From NCBI RefSeq assembly GCF_031178445.1, contig NZ_JAPSIY010000002.1, positions 1 through 64,000 of the forward strand: DNA of 64,000 bases. The letters run 5' to 3'. Source of the stretch: Microbacterium sp. (lineage in GTDB: Bacteria > Actinomycetota > Actinomycetes > Actinomycetales > Microbacteriaceae). Shown piece by piece: positions 1 to 9,557 of this stretch. The notes beneath the pieces were generated by a model, which was not told the origin of the DNA, did no database searches, and was given only the letters and a program-made list of their open reading frames with translations. Position numbers and translations under genes: made by a program. Within the stretch, counting starts at the first letter, position 1. Every line of letters begins with the position of its first letter.

Positions 1-1
1 C

Positions 2-3000
2 CCGCCCACCGCCGAGGACGACGAGCTCGGCGTGCGGCCGGGCGGCAGCACGCTGCTTCCGGTCCTCGACAACGACAACGACCCCGACGGCGACGTGCTG
101 GCGGCGACCCTCGCGGGCAAGCAACCGTCGGTGGGTGACGTGCAACCGATCTTCAACGGCGCTGCGCTGCAGATCGACGTCCCCGAGGGCGCGAAGGGTT
201 CGGCATCCTTCGAGTACGAGGTCGATGACGGACGCAAGGGCAAGGACACCGCCATCGTGAACGTCACCGTGCACGATTGGGAATCGAACTCGGCGCCGAG
301 ACCCAAGCGCACCACAAAGCTGTCAGTCGAGACCGGTGGGACCGTGTCGTACAACGTGCTCCCGGACTGGCTCGATCCGGAGGGCGACGACATCTACCTG
401 AAGTCCGTCTCCGCCGCCCCTGGCGACGAAGTGGAGTTCACCACCGACGGGCAGATCACCTACAAGGCCGTCGCGAGCCTTCAGGGTCGCAAGAACGTCG
501 AGGTCACGGTCGCCGATGCGCTCGGCGAGGTCTCCAACGGCACCATCCTGTTGGATGTGAAGCCGGCCGGCACGACGAACCCGCTCACCAACGCCGACCA
601 CGTCGTCACCCGCGTGGGTGAGACGGTCTCGGTCTCACCACTGTCCAACGACACCAGCTCGGGCCAGGAGCAGCTGCGCCTGGCGCGGGTCGAGGAGACC
701 CCGGGCGCCACCATCGTCCCCGACTATCCGAACAAGCAGTTCACATTCAAGTCCGGCACCGCCGGCACCTATTACGTGCAGTACCTGGCCACCGCGGGAC
801 CGAAGCCCGCCAAGGGCCTGGTGAGGGTGGATGTGCTCGATAAGCAGGAGAGCGAGCTGCCGCCCGTGGCGGTGCGTGATGTGGCTCTGCTGCCGAAGGG
901 CAGTGAGGCGCTGATCGGCGTGCTGGGCAATGACACCGACCCTTCGGGCGGTGTGCTGGTGGTGCAGTCGGTGACGGTGCCGCCGCAGAGCGGCATCGCC
1001 GTGTCGGTGCTGAATCACGAGACCCTGCGGATCAGTGACGAAGGCGCGCTGGATGAGCAGGTGCGCATCAGCTACCGCATCTCGAACGGATCGAAGTCTG
1101 CGGAGGGTGACGTGATCGTCATCCCCATCCCCGCACCGACCAAGCTGCTGCCCCCGGTGGCCAACGACGACGAGGTCGTCGTCCGCGCCGGAGATGTCGT
1201 CACGATCCCCGTGCTCGACAACGACGTGCACCCGAGCGGCGACACGCTCCATGTGATGCCTGAACTCGTCGAGCCCCCGGCCGACCCTGAGGCCGGCGAG
1301 GCATTCGTTTCGCAGGACGTGGTGCGCTTCCGTGCCGGGTCGGACCCGCAGACCGTCTACCTGACCTACGAAGCGGTCGACTCGATGGGGCAGAAGGACG
1401 GCGGTCTTGTGACCGTGCAGATCCTGCCCGTCGATGAGAAGCGAAACGCCGCCCCGAAGCCGCGTGATCTGACCGCACGGGCACTCGCGGGCTCGAGCGT
1501 GAACATCTCCGTGCCGCTGGACGGACTCGACGCCGACGGCGACTCGGTCGAGCTGCTCGGCATCGACCAGGCCCCCTCGAAGGGACGCATCGCAGACCTG
1601 GGTCCCAACTTCCTCACCTACGAGGCGTTCGCCGGATCGGCGGGGGTGGACACCTTCAGCTACCGCGTGCGCGACCGGCTCGGGCAGGAGGGCACCGCCA
1701 CGATCCGCGTCGGCATCGCACCGCCCGAAGCGATGAACCAGGCGCCGTACGCCGTGCGCGATGCGGTGATCGTGCGACCGGGCCGCTCGGTGGCGGTCCC
1801 CGTGCTGGTCAACGACTCCGACCCCGAGGGCGACCGCATCGGGATCGTCACCGACGGCCTGACCCGGTCTGACGAGCAGGGTGTGACGGCCGAGGTGTCG
1901 GGCGACCGCGTGATCATCGACGTGCCCGACCGCGAGCTGGAGACCTCGCTGCAGTACACGATCCGTGATGCGAAGGGCGCCGAGGCGACCGCGGCGATCT
2001 CGGTCACCGTCGATGAGGATGTGCCGCTGATGACGCCGATCGCCCGCGATGACAGGGTGCAGGTGTCGGATGTGAAAGACGGTCTGACCGTCGACCTCGA
2101 CATCCTCCGCAACGACGAAGACCCCGATGGCACGGTGGAGGGCCTTCAGGTCGAGGTCGAGGCCGGGGCCCGCCTGCTGGACGACGGCAAGGCGCGGGTG
2201 ACGGTCGAGGAGAACCGCCAGCTGATCCGGTACACCGTGACCGACCAGGACGACAAGACCGCCTCGGCGTTCATCTTCGTCCCCGCGATGAGCGAACTGC
2301 GTCCCACCCTTTCCTCCGCGAAACCGCTCGAGGTGAAGAGCGGTGAGACCAAGGAGCTGCCCCTCTCGGAGTACGTCACGGTCGCAGGCGGTGGTGATGT
2401 GCGCCTCACGGAAGCGGCGAAGGTCAGTGCGGTGAACGCGAACGGCGACAACCTCATCAAGGATGAGACCACGCTGGTCTACACGTCCAAGGAGAACTAC
2501 TTCGGCGACGACGCGCTCACGTTCGAGGTCACCGACGGCACCGGTCCTGACGACCCGGAGGGCCGAAAGGCCGTGCTGACGATCCCCATCGTGGTGCTGC
2601 CGCCCGACAACCAGCCGCCTACCTTCGTTAACGGGCAGATGCAGGTCGCCCCGGGCGAGAAGGCGACCGTGCTGGATCTGGCCGCTCTGACGACCGATCC
2701 TGATCCGGATGATGCCGACAAGCTGCGCTTCTCGATCACGGATGCTCCGGGCGAAGGCGTGTCCGCCCGCGTCGACGGGAATCAGTTGCTCGCAGAGGCG
2801 GCCTCGAACACGCCGAAGGGCACGGTCGTCACCGTCGGTGTCGAGATCACCGACGGCACCACGGAACCGGTGGAGGGGACGGTCGAGGTGCTCGTGACGG
2901 CGTCCACCCGCAGTCTTCCCGTGGCGAGTCCCGACACGATCGACGAGGCGGACCAGGGCGAGACGATACGTGTGCCGGTGCTGCAGAACGACATCAACCC

Positions 3001-4897
3001 GTTCGAGGCCGACGGTGAGCCGCTCGAACTGCTCACCGCCCAGGTCGAAAGCGGATCCGGCGCCGCGAAGGTCGTCGGCGACGAGGTGGAGATCACGCCT
3101 GGAGCGGACTTCGTCGGGGTGATGGTGGTGCGCTACCGCATCCAGGATGCGACCAAGGACCCGGATCGGGAGGTCGACGGTCGCGTGACCGTCACCGTGC
3201 AGGGTGTCCCGGAGGCCCCTGGCAAGCCGACCGTCTCGGCCGTGGAGGACCGCACGGTCGTACTGGCGTGGTCGTCGCCGTCGAACAACGGGGCGGAGAT
3301 CACGGAGTACACGGTGAAGTCGGTGTCGGGCCAGCCGTACTCGAAGACGTGCGCGTCGACGACCTGCACCTTGGACAATCTCACGAACAACGTCGAGTAC
3401 ACGTTCGAGGTGACGGCGCACAACCGCGTCGGCGAGGGCCCTGCGTCGCCCCCGTCCGCGCCCGCGCGCCCTGACACGCGTCCTGATACGCCGATTCCGC
3501 CGACGCTGGTGTTCGGCGACAAGTCGTTGGATGTGTCGTGGACGACGCCGCCGTCGAGCGGGTCGCCGGTGGATTCGTACACGCTGGAGATCTCGCCGAT
3601 CCCGCCGTCGGGCATCGGGCAGAAGGCCGGTGTCACGGGCAACTCGCTGGTGTGGGAGGGGTTGGAGAACGGCACGAGCTACACCGTTCGCGTCCGCGCC
3701 CACAACAAGGCACCAGACCCGTCCGAGTGGAGCGCGTACTCGCTGCCGGAGATCCCGGCCGGCCCGCCCGGCACCGTCGGTGCGCCCAGGGTGAGTAGCG
3801 CGCCCTCAGTCGGCAGCGAGGCGCAGATGACCGTGACGTGGGACGCGGCGCCGCAGAACGGCGACGCCATCGCGGCCTACGACCTCGTCGTCTACCGCGG
3901 CGGCGCGGAGTTCAAGCGCGTGCCGGTCGGGGGCGGCCAGACCTCGCAGACGGTGCCGGTTCCCACGAACTCCAGCGATTACACATACGCGGTGAGGGCG
4001 AAGAACAAGGCCGGCTGGGGGCAGCTCAGCCCGCAGTCAGCGCCGCAGCGTGCCTTCGGCCAGCCCGGGGCGCCGACGAACGTGCAGGCGACGCCTCTGG
4101 ACAACGCCATCCGGGTGCAGTTCACGATGCCCGAGTCGGCCTGGAACGGTGCGAAGAAGGAGGAGCTCCGCTACCAGTACCTGATCACCGGCGGCGGGTG
4201 GACGAACTGGAACGGCTCGTCGGACATCCCCGCACGGAACGGCACCACCTACACCGTGCAGGTGCGCGCCTACTCCGTCGTCGGCGGACAGCAGTCGAAC
4301 CCCGGGCCGGCGGGGACGTCGAACCAGGTCGTGCCGTTCGGTGCGCCGCACGCGCCGACGGGCAACGCGCAGAACCTCGGCACCTCTGTGCGTCTGAGCT
4401 GGAACGCCAGCAACTCCTATAACGGTCGCCCCATCACGGTGTACACGAGCATCAACGGCGGCGGCTGGGAGAGGCGATCCGCGCTCTCCGGCTCAGTCGA
4501 CCGCGGCAACGGCTACAGCCAGACGCACACCATCAAGGTGCGTGTGGAAGCCGAGGGCGGCGCGGCCGAGTCGCCCACGTATCGGGCGACGACGGATGCT
4601 CCACCGCAGCCGAAGATCTGGGTCACACAGGGCGACGCGACAGCGAGTTGCGTGAACGGCTGTCGCAAGTTCGTCGTCAACTGGGAGAACGCCAACCTCG
4701 GCACGAGGTCGGTGCATTGCTACTCCGACACCTCGGACGGCAAGATCGGGACGGCCACGTACTCGATCAACTTCAACGGAAGCGGTTCGCAGCAGCTGTC
4801 CTGCTACCAGGGCAGAGACGGCGTCGACGTCTGGGTCGATGTCCTGAACTGGGGCGACGCTGTCGACACCGAGAAGCGATTCTGGGCGAGACCATAG
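2..4897 (+). CDS. Giant Ig-like/cadherin-like and fibronectin type III repeat protein (5' truncated)
   Basis: The frame is open to the left edge, so the N-terminus (probably a signal or membrane anchor) lies outside; 1631 codons are visible. The first two thirds hold about eleven modules of roughly 90 residues, many marked by a calcium-site-like VLxNDxDPxGD motif as in bacterial Ig-like/cadherin-like repeats. About five fibronectin III domains follow, from about base 3200 to 4560. The last 95 residues carry four Cys (CVNGC, HCYS, SCYQ), suggesting a disulfide-bonded cap. I see no LPXTG sorting motif. It lies 42 bases before the moxR-like gene in the same direction and is probably the first gene of the T7SS-linked operon. 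Extended extracellular rods of this type usually act in adhesion or wall spanning; a role in the secretion apparatus is inference from context. Confidence 0.85.
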   Translation, partial: PPTAEDDELGVRPGGSTLLPVLDNDNDPDGDVLAATLAGKQPSVGDVQPIFNGAALQIDVPEGAKGSASFEYEVDDGRKGKDTAIVNVTVHDWESNSAPRPKRTTKLSVETGGTVSYNVLPDWLDPEGDDIYLKSVSAAPGDEVEFTTDGQITYKAVASLQGRKNVEVTVADALGEVSNGTILLDVKPAGTTNPLTNADHVVTRVGETVSVSPLSNDTSSGQEQLRLARVEETPGATIVPDYPNKQFTFKSGTAGTYYVQYLATAGPKPAKGLVRVDVLDKQESELPPVAVRDVALLPKGSEALIGVLGNDTDPSGGVLVVQSVTVPPQSGIAVSVLNHETLRISDEGALDEQVRISYRISNGSKSAEGDVIVIPIPAPTKLLPPVANDDEVVVRAGDVVTIPVLDNDVHPSGDTLHVMPELVEPPADPEAGEAFVSQDVVRFRAGSDPQTVYLTYEAVDSMGQKDGGLVTVQILPVDEKRNAAPKPRDLTARALAGSSVNISVPLDGLDADGDSVELLGIDQAPSKGRIADLGPNFLTYEAFAGSAGVDTFSYRVRDRLGQEGTATIRVGIAPPEAMNQAPYAVRDAVIVRPGRSVAVPVLVNDSDPEGDRIGIVTDGLTRSDEQGVTAEVSGDRVIIDVPDRELETSLQYTIRDAKGAEATAAISVTVDEDVPLMTPIARDDRVQVSDVKDGLTVDLDILRNDEDPDGTVEGLQVEVEAGARLLDDGKARVTVEENRQLIRYTVTDQDDKTASAFIFVPAMSELRPTLSSAKPLEVKSGETKELPLSEYVTVAGGGDVRLTEAAKVSAVNANGDNLIKDETTLVYTSKENYFGDDALTFEVTDGTGPDDPEGRKAVLTIPIVVLPPDNQPPTFVNGQMQVAPGEKATVLDLAALTTDPDPDDADKLRFSITDAPGEGVSARVDGNQLLAEAASNTPKGTVVTVGVEITDGTTEPVEGTVEVLVTASTRSLPVASPDTIDEADQGETIRVPVLQNDINPFEADGEPLELLTAQVESGSGAAKVVGDEVEITPGADFVGVMVVRYRIQDATKDPDREVDGRVTVTVQGVPEAPGKPTVSAVEDRTVVLAWSSPSNNGAEITEYTVKSVSGQPYSKTCASTTCTLDNLTNNVEYTFEVTAHNRVGEGPASPPSAPARPDTRPDTPIPPTLVFGDKSLDVSWTTPPSSGSPVDSYTLEISPIPPSGIGQKAGVTGNSLVWEGLENGTSYTVRVRAHNKAPDPSEWSAYSLPEIPAGPPGTVGAPRVSSAPSVGSEAQMTVTWDAAPQNGDAIAAYDLVVYRGGAEFKRVPVGGGQTSQTVPVPTNSSDYTYAVRAKNKAGWGQLSPQSAPQRAFGQPGAPTNVQATPLDNAIRVQFTMPESAWNGAKKEELRYQYLITGGGWTNWNGSSDIPARNGTTYTVQVRAYSVVGGQQSNPGPAGTSNQVVPFGAPHAPTGNAQNLGTSVRLSWNASNSYNGRPITVYTSINGGGWERRSALSGSVDRGNGYSQTHTIKVRVEAEGGAAESPTYRATTDAPPQPKIWVTQGDATASCVNGCRKFVVNWENANLGTRSVHCYSDTSDGKIGTATYSINFNGSGSQQLSCYQGRDGVDVWVDVLNWGDAVDTEKRFWARP

Positions 4898-4939
4898 GTG
4901 CGCCCGTGAGACATCAGACAACGAGAGAAACGAACTGAC

Positions 4940-5911
4940 ATGAGCATGACTCCCGAACAGGCCGCCTGGTTCCAGGGCACCTTCCACCGTCTCGTCGAGA
5001 ACGTCGACAAGGCGCTGCAGGGCAAGCCGGACGTCGTCAGCCTCGTGATCGCGGCCATGTTGGCCGAAGGTCACGTGCTGCTCGAGGACGCACCGGGAAC
5101 CGGGAAGACCAGCCTCGCCAAGGCGCTCGCGGCCACCGTGCAAGGCACCAGCTCCCGCATCCAGTTCACGCCCGACCTGCTCCCCTCCGACGTCACCGGT
5201 GTGACGATCTACGACCAGCAGGCGCATCGATTCGAGTTCCACAAGGGCCCGATCTTCGCGTCGATCGTGCTGGCCGACGAGATCAACCGCGCATCGCCGA
5301 AGACCCAGTCCGCACTGCTCGAGGTCATGGAGGAGTCGCGTGTGACCGTCGACGGCGTCACGCACGAGGCGGGCCGTCCCTTCCTCGTGATCGCGACCCA
5401 GAACCCGGTCGAGCAGGCCGGAACCTACAAGCTGCCCGAGGCGCAGCTCGACCGGTTCCTCATCAAGACGTCGATCGGATACCCCGACCTCGCCGTGACC
5501 GAGAGCATCCTCGCCGGTGCCGCGCAGCGCAACCCCTCGGCCGGGCTGAGCGCGGTGATCACCACGGGGGCCGTCGCCGACATGGCCGACCTCGGTGCGA
5601 CCGTCCACGTCGAGTCCGCGGTGCTGCGGTACACGGCCGAACTGGCCGAAGCCACCCGCAAGGACTCCGCGATCAAGCTGGGCGTCTCGGTGCGCGGTGC
5701 GATCGCCATGATCCGCATCGCGAAGGTGTGGGCGGCCGCACACGGCCGGCACTATGTGCTGCCCGACGACATCAAGGCGCTCGCCCGCCCGGTGTGGCAG
5801 CACCGTCTGCTGCTCGACGCCGAGGCGGAGTTCGCAGGCACCTCCGCCGACAGCGTGATCGGTCGCGTGCTCGAGGGCGTCGCTGCGCCTCAGGCGCGAA
5901 CGGCGGCCTGA
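4940..5911 (+). CDS. MoxR family AAA+ ATPase
   Basis: 323 residues, the usual MoxR length. Walker A is APGTGKTS at residues 51-58 and Walker B is LADEINRA at about 111-118, the classic MoxR form. A C-terminal lid helical domain follows. MoxR ATPases act as chaperone-like ATPases that mature or insert partner protein complexes and are usually encoded next to DUF58 and transglutaminase-like membrane proteins, as here. The stop codon overlaps the next start (TGATG), implying translational coupling. The family call is firm; the client here is unknown. Confidence 0.93.
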   Translation: MSMTPEQAAWFQGTFHRLVENVDKALQGKPDVVSLVIAAMLAEGHVLLEDAPGTGKTSLAKALAATVQGTSSRIQFTPDLLPSDVTGVTIYDQQAHRFEFHKGPIFASIVLADEINRASPKTQSALLEVMEESRVTVDGVTHEAGRPFLVIATQNPVEQAGTYKLPEAQLDRFLIKTSIGYPDLAVTESILAGAAQRNPSAGLSAVITTGAVADMADLGATVHVESAVLRYTAELAEATRKDSAIKLGVSVRGAIAMIRIAKVWAAAHGRHYVLPDDIKALARPVWQHRLLLDAEAEFAGTSADSVIGRVLEGVAAPQARTAA

Positions 5912-7170
5912 TGTCATCAGGGACGATCGCCGCTCCTCAGGCGGGGGAGCGCGAGGCCGGCTGGCGCGACATCGTCGCAGTGCTCGCCGTCCGCGCGCTC
6001 GACCGGCTGCGGAGCATCGCCGCCGTCGTCCGCCCGCTCGGCTGGACGTTGATGGCACTCGCCATCGCGTTCTGGATCAGCGGAGTGCTGATGGGATGGC
6101 AGGAGCTCATCGTCGCCGCCCTCGTGCTGGCCGTGGCGGTGGTACTGTGCTCCGCGTTCCTGATCGGCCGCACGGAGTACGACGTCTCGCTCGACCTGGC
6201 ACGCACCCGCGTCGTCGTCGGTGAGAGGGCCGTCGGCGCCCTCACACTGACCAACAGCGGCACGCGAGCTATCCTGCCTTCACGCGTGGTGCTCCCCGTC
6301 GGCGCGGGGCGCGGTGAGTTCTCCATCCAGCGCCTCGCACCCGGTCAGCAGGCGGAGGAGCTCTTCACCATCCCGACCCAGCGCCGCGGCGTCGTCGAGG
6401 TCGGCCCCGTGAGCGTGGTGCGAGGCGACCCGCTCGGCCTGTTCGAACGCGCACACCGTCGTGACGATCCCGTCGACCTGTACGTGCATCCGAAGACCGT
6501 GCTGTTCGGCGGCCAGTCTCTCGGCTTCCTCCGCGACCTCGAGGGCATGCCGGCGACCGACCTCTCCCGCGACGACGTGTCCTTCCACGCGCTGCTCGAG
6601 TACCAGCCCGGCGACGACCTGCGTCACGTGCACTGGAGGTCGACGGCGCGCACCGGCACCATGATGGTGCGCCAGTTCGAGGAGACCCGCCGCTCGCACT
6701 TCGTCATCGGGCTGTCCCGCTCCAGCGGCGACTACCGCGTGGACGACGACTTCGAGCTGGGCATCTCCGTCGCAGGCTCCATCGGACTGCGCGCCCTGCG
6801 CGATTCGCAGCGCGTCGATGCCCGGGTGCAGGGGCGTGAGCTCGCCGCAGGCACCGGCAAGCAACTGCTCGACTCCCTCTCGACCGTCGAGCACTCCCGC
6901 CCGCGCGAGGGAGGGGTCCCCGAGCTTGCGGGCGTGCTCGCTGCCCACATGCCCCTCGCCAGCGTCGTCGTCCTCGTCTGCGGTTCGACAGTGTCCACCG
7001 AGGATCTGCGGGTCGCCTGCGCGCGCCTGCCCTTCGGCGCCCGTGTGCTGGCCGTCGTCGTGCAGACCGGCCTCGACCGGCCCGCGCTGCGCAAGATCGG
7101 CGATGCCGACGTGGTCACGATCGGCGCACTCGAACAGCTTCCCCTCGCCCTGCAGAAGGTGCTCGCATGA
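5911..7170 (+). CDS. DUF58 domain membrane protein
   Basis: 419 residues starting at the ATG that overlaps the moxR stop by one base. Two hydrophobic segments lie at about residues 44-82. A large soluble part follows with the DUF58 signature DDLRHVHWRSTARTG, then a vWA-like fold region. DUF58 proteins are regular partners of MoxR ATPases in actinobacteria and proteobacteria, but their biochemical role is poorly known. The next gene starts inside the stop codon (ATGA). Longer in-frame extensions upstream are unlikely because they would lie inside the moxR coding region. Confidence 0.9.
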   Translation: MSSGTIAAPQAGEREAGWRDIVAVLAVRALDRLRSIAAVVRPLGWTLMALAIAFWISGVLMGWQELIVAALVLAVAVVLCSAFLIGRTEYDVSLDLARTRVVVGERAVGALTLTNSGTRAILPSRVVLPVGAGRGEFSIQRLAPGQQAEELFTIPTQRRGVVEVGPVSVVRGDPLGLFERAHRRDDPVDLYVHPKTVLFGGQSLGFLRDLEGMPATDLSRDDVSFHALLEYQPGDDLRHVHWRSTARTGTMMVRQFEETRRSHFVIGLSRSSGDYRVDDDFELGISVAGSIGLRALRDSQRVDARVQGRELAAGTGKQLLDSLSTVEHSRPREGGVPELAGVLAAHMPLASVVVLVCGSTVSTEDLRVACARLPFGARVLAVVVQTGLDRPALRKIGDADVVTIGALEQLPLALQKVLA

Positions 7171-9557
7171 CCGCCACCGCCTCCACCTCCGTGGCCCACC
7201 CCGTCCGCCGCTGGGTGCTCGACCTCACGGCTGTCGCCGTGCTTCTCGTCGTGGCGTCCGCGGGCTTCTGGCCCACCTTCGCGGGCCCGAGCTTCGCACC
7301 CGCGGCCGTCGGCGGCATCCTGCTCGGTCTCGCCGTCGCCGCGCTGTGCGCGTGGCGCGGCTGGGGCATCCTGATCATCACGGGCCTCACCGTGGCGGTG
7401 TACTTCGTGTTCGGCGGGGCCCTCGCTCTCCCGCACACGGCCATCGCCGGGGTCGTCCCGTCGATCGACACGCTCGTGGCACTCGCCATCGGCGTCGTGA
7501 CCTCCTGGAAGCAGCTGCTCACCACCGTCGCCCCCGTCTCGGCGGCCGACGGGCATCTCCTCGTCCCCTTCATCGTGGCGCTCGTCTCCAGCGTCACAGC
7601 GGCATCGCTCGCGCTTCGGCTGCGCCGGGTCGGCTGGGCGTTGGTCCCGATCGTCGGTGCTCTGATCCTCGTCATCGCCCTCGGCGTCCCGCAGCCGGCC
7701 TTCCCGCTCGTGCAGGGCATCGTCCTGGCCGCGGCCAGCGTCTTCTGGCTGTCGCTGCGCAGCTGGTGGGTGCCGCAGCACAGCGCCGTCGACGTCGCCG
7801 AGGCGGATCCCGCGAGAGCCGCGCATATGCGCGTGCGGCGTCTCATCGGCGCAGTCGCCGTCGTCGCGGTCGCCGCCGGCGGCGGCGTGGCGGCGAGCGC
7901 CGCGACGGCACCGGTCCAGCCGCGCCACGTCTTCCGCGATGCGATCATCCCGCCGTTCAACGTGCGCGACTATCCGAGCCCGCTCCAGTCGTTCCGCAAG
8001 ACGGTGCGCGACCAGAAGCAGAAGACCCTGTTCACCGTCTCCGGCCTGCCGGAGGGTGCACGCATCCGCCTTGCCGCGATGGATGACTGGGACGGCATCG
8101 TCTACAACGTCACCGATGGCGGGCCCGAGACCTCCAGCGCGTTCACGCCACTGCGCTCGGACATGGCACCGGAGGCCGAGGGGGTGCCGGTGTCGCTGCG
8201 GATCGAGGTCGTGGACTACTCCGGTGTGTGGGTGCCGGGCATCGCCGCCGCCGACGATGTACTGTTTGACGGTGCCAGGGCCGAAGACCTGCGTCGCAGC
8301 GCCTATCACAACACCGGTACCGGCACGACGGTCGTCACGGCCGGGCTCAAGAAGGGCGACGCGTACACGGTCGAGGCGGTCGTGCCCGCGGAGGTCACGG
8401 ATGAGCAGCTGAAGGGCGTCGACTTCGGCAACATCAAGCTGCCCGAGCTGACGAACGTCCCCGAGGACCTCGGGAACATCGCCGCCGACGAGACGACCGA
8501 CGCCGAGTCGCCGATCGAGAAGGTGAGGGCGCTCGAGTCGTACTTCGCCGAGGGCGGCTTCTTCAGCCACGGCCTCGAGGGGGAGGTGCTCTCACGGGCG
8601 GGTCACACCGCCGAGCGCATCGGCACGCTGCTCGGCGGCGATCAGATGATCGGCGACGACGAGCAGTACGCCGTCGTGATGGCCCTCGCCGCGAACGAGA
8701 TCGGCATTCCCGCCCGCGTGGTCATGGGCTACTACCCGAAGAAGGAGAAGGCGGGTGATCCCGTCTTCACCGCGACGGGCGAGGACGTGCACGCCTGGGT
8801 CGAGGTCAACTTCGAGGGCTTCGGCTGGCTGCCGTTCAGCCCCACACCGCCCGAGGACAAGGTCCCGAACGACCAGAACACCAAACCGAAGGTCGATCCG
8901 AAGCCGCAGGTGCTGCAGCCGCCGCCCCCGCCGCAGGAGCCGGTGGACCTTCCCCCGACCGTGCCGGATGACCGCGAGCCGCAGGACGACTCGCTGAACA
9001 TCCTGGGGATCATCGGGATCATCCTCGCCATCGGCGGGATCTCGCTGCTCGTGCTGCTCATCCTCAGTTCGCCCTTCATCGTGATCGGCGCCTGGAAGGC
9101 CGCGAGGCGGCGTGCCAGGCGCAGCGCCGACAGCGCGTCCGACCGGATCAGCGGCGGCTGGGACGAGCTCACCGACCGAGCGATCGATTACGGCGCCCGC
9201 CTCGCGCCGGGCGCCACCCGGATCGAGGAGGCGGCGACGGTCTCGGCCGCGCTCGAGGTTCCGACCGTGACCGCGCTCGCCGACCGCGCAGACGGTCAGG
9301 TCTTCGGACCGCACGAGCCGAGCGAGCAGGACGTCGAGGCGTTCTGGGCCGAAGTGGACGCGGTCGTCGGCGGCCTGGGCGAGAACGCCGGGTTCTGGAA
9401 GCGCATGAAGGCGCGGCTCAGCATCCGCTCCCTCACCGGGAACGGCCGGATGGCCGCCAGGATGCAGGACCTGAAGGATGCCGCGGCGGCACGCGTGCGC
9501 CGCGAACCTGGCAACATCGACAAGAACACCGCGCGACACGAGAGCGAGACCCCATGA
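7167..9557 (+). CDS. Transglutaminase-like (TgpA-type) membrane protein, catalytic residues apparently lost
   Basis: 796 residues. About five to six N-terminal membrane helices (residues 18-200) plus another near 226-246 precede an extracytoplasmic region. The transglutaminase-like core at about 480-565 is followed by a Pro-rich linker, a last membrane helix (612-642) and a cytoplasmic tail. In the family the triad is Cys-His-Asp. Here the Cys position (GxCEQ/YxA) reads GDDEQYA with Asp498. The His is kept (VHAWVEV, His542). The Asp of the usual VDPTP reads FSPTP (Ser558). The protein therefore looks like an inactive pseudo-transglutaminase, perhaps a binding or structural module. It is coupled to DUF58 and to the RDD-FHA gene by ATGA overlaps. 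Confidence 0.88.
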   Translation: MTATASTSVAHPVRRWVLDLTAVAVLLVVASAGFWPTFAGPSFAPAAVGGILLGLAVAALCAWRGWGILIITGLTVAVYFVFGGALALPHTAIAGVVPSIDTLVALAIGVVTSWKQLLTTVAPVSAADGHLLVPFIVALVSSVTAASLALRLRRVGWALVPIVGALILVIALGVPQPAFPLVQGIVLAAASVFWLSLRSWWVPQHSAVDVAEADPARAAHMRVRRLIGAVAVVAVAAGGGVAASAATAPVQPRHVFRDAIIPPFNVRDYPSPLQSFRKTVRDQKQKTLFTVSGLPEGARIRLAAMDDWDGIVYNVTDGGPETSSAFTPLRSDMAPEAEGVPVSLRIEVVDYSGVWVPGIAAADDVLFDGARAEDLRRSAYHNTGTGTTVVTAGLKKGDAYTVEAVVPAEVTDEQLKGVDFGNIKLPELTNVPEDLGNIAADETTDAESPIEKVRALESYFAEGGFFSHGLEGEVLSRAGHTAERIGTLLGGDQMIGDDEQYAVVMALAANEIGIPARVVMGYYPKKEKAGDPVFTATGEDVHAWVEVNFEGFGWLPFSPTPPEDKVPNDQNTKPKVDPKPQVLQPPPPPQEPVDLPPTVPDDREPQDDSLNILGIIGIILAIGGISLLVLLILSSPFIVIGAWKAARRRARRSADSASDRISGGWDELTDRAIDYGARLAPGATRIEEAATVSAALEVPTVTALADRADGQVFGPHEPSEQDVEAFWAEVDAVVGGLGENAGFWKRMKARLSIRSLTGNGRMAARMQDLKDAAAARVRREPGNIDKNTARHESETP

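Noticed and set aside
635..3703. Long minus-strand open frame (over 1000 codons) antisense to the Ig/FN3 protein
   Set aside because: High GC at third codon positions leaves antisense frames open; composition is His/Arg-rich and the sense strand encodes clear repeats.
32..4897. GTG at base 32 as the real start of the Ig/FN3 protein
   Set aside because: The frame is open to the window edge and the Ig repeat continues upstream of this codon.
5728..7170. Longer version of the DUF58 protein starting inside moxR
   Set aside because: It would overlap moxR by over 180 bases; the ATG at 5911 is coupled to the moxR stop.
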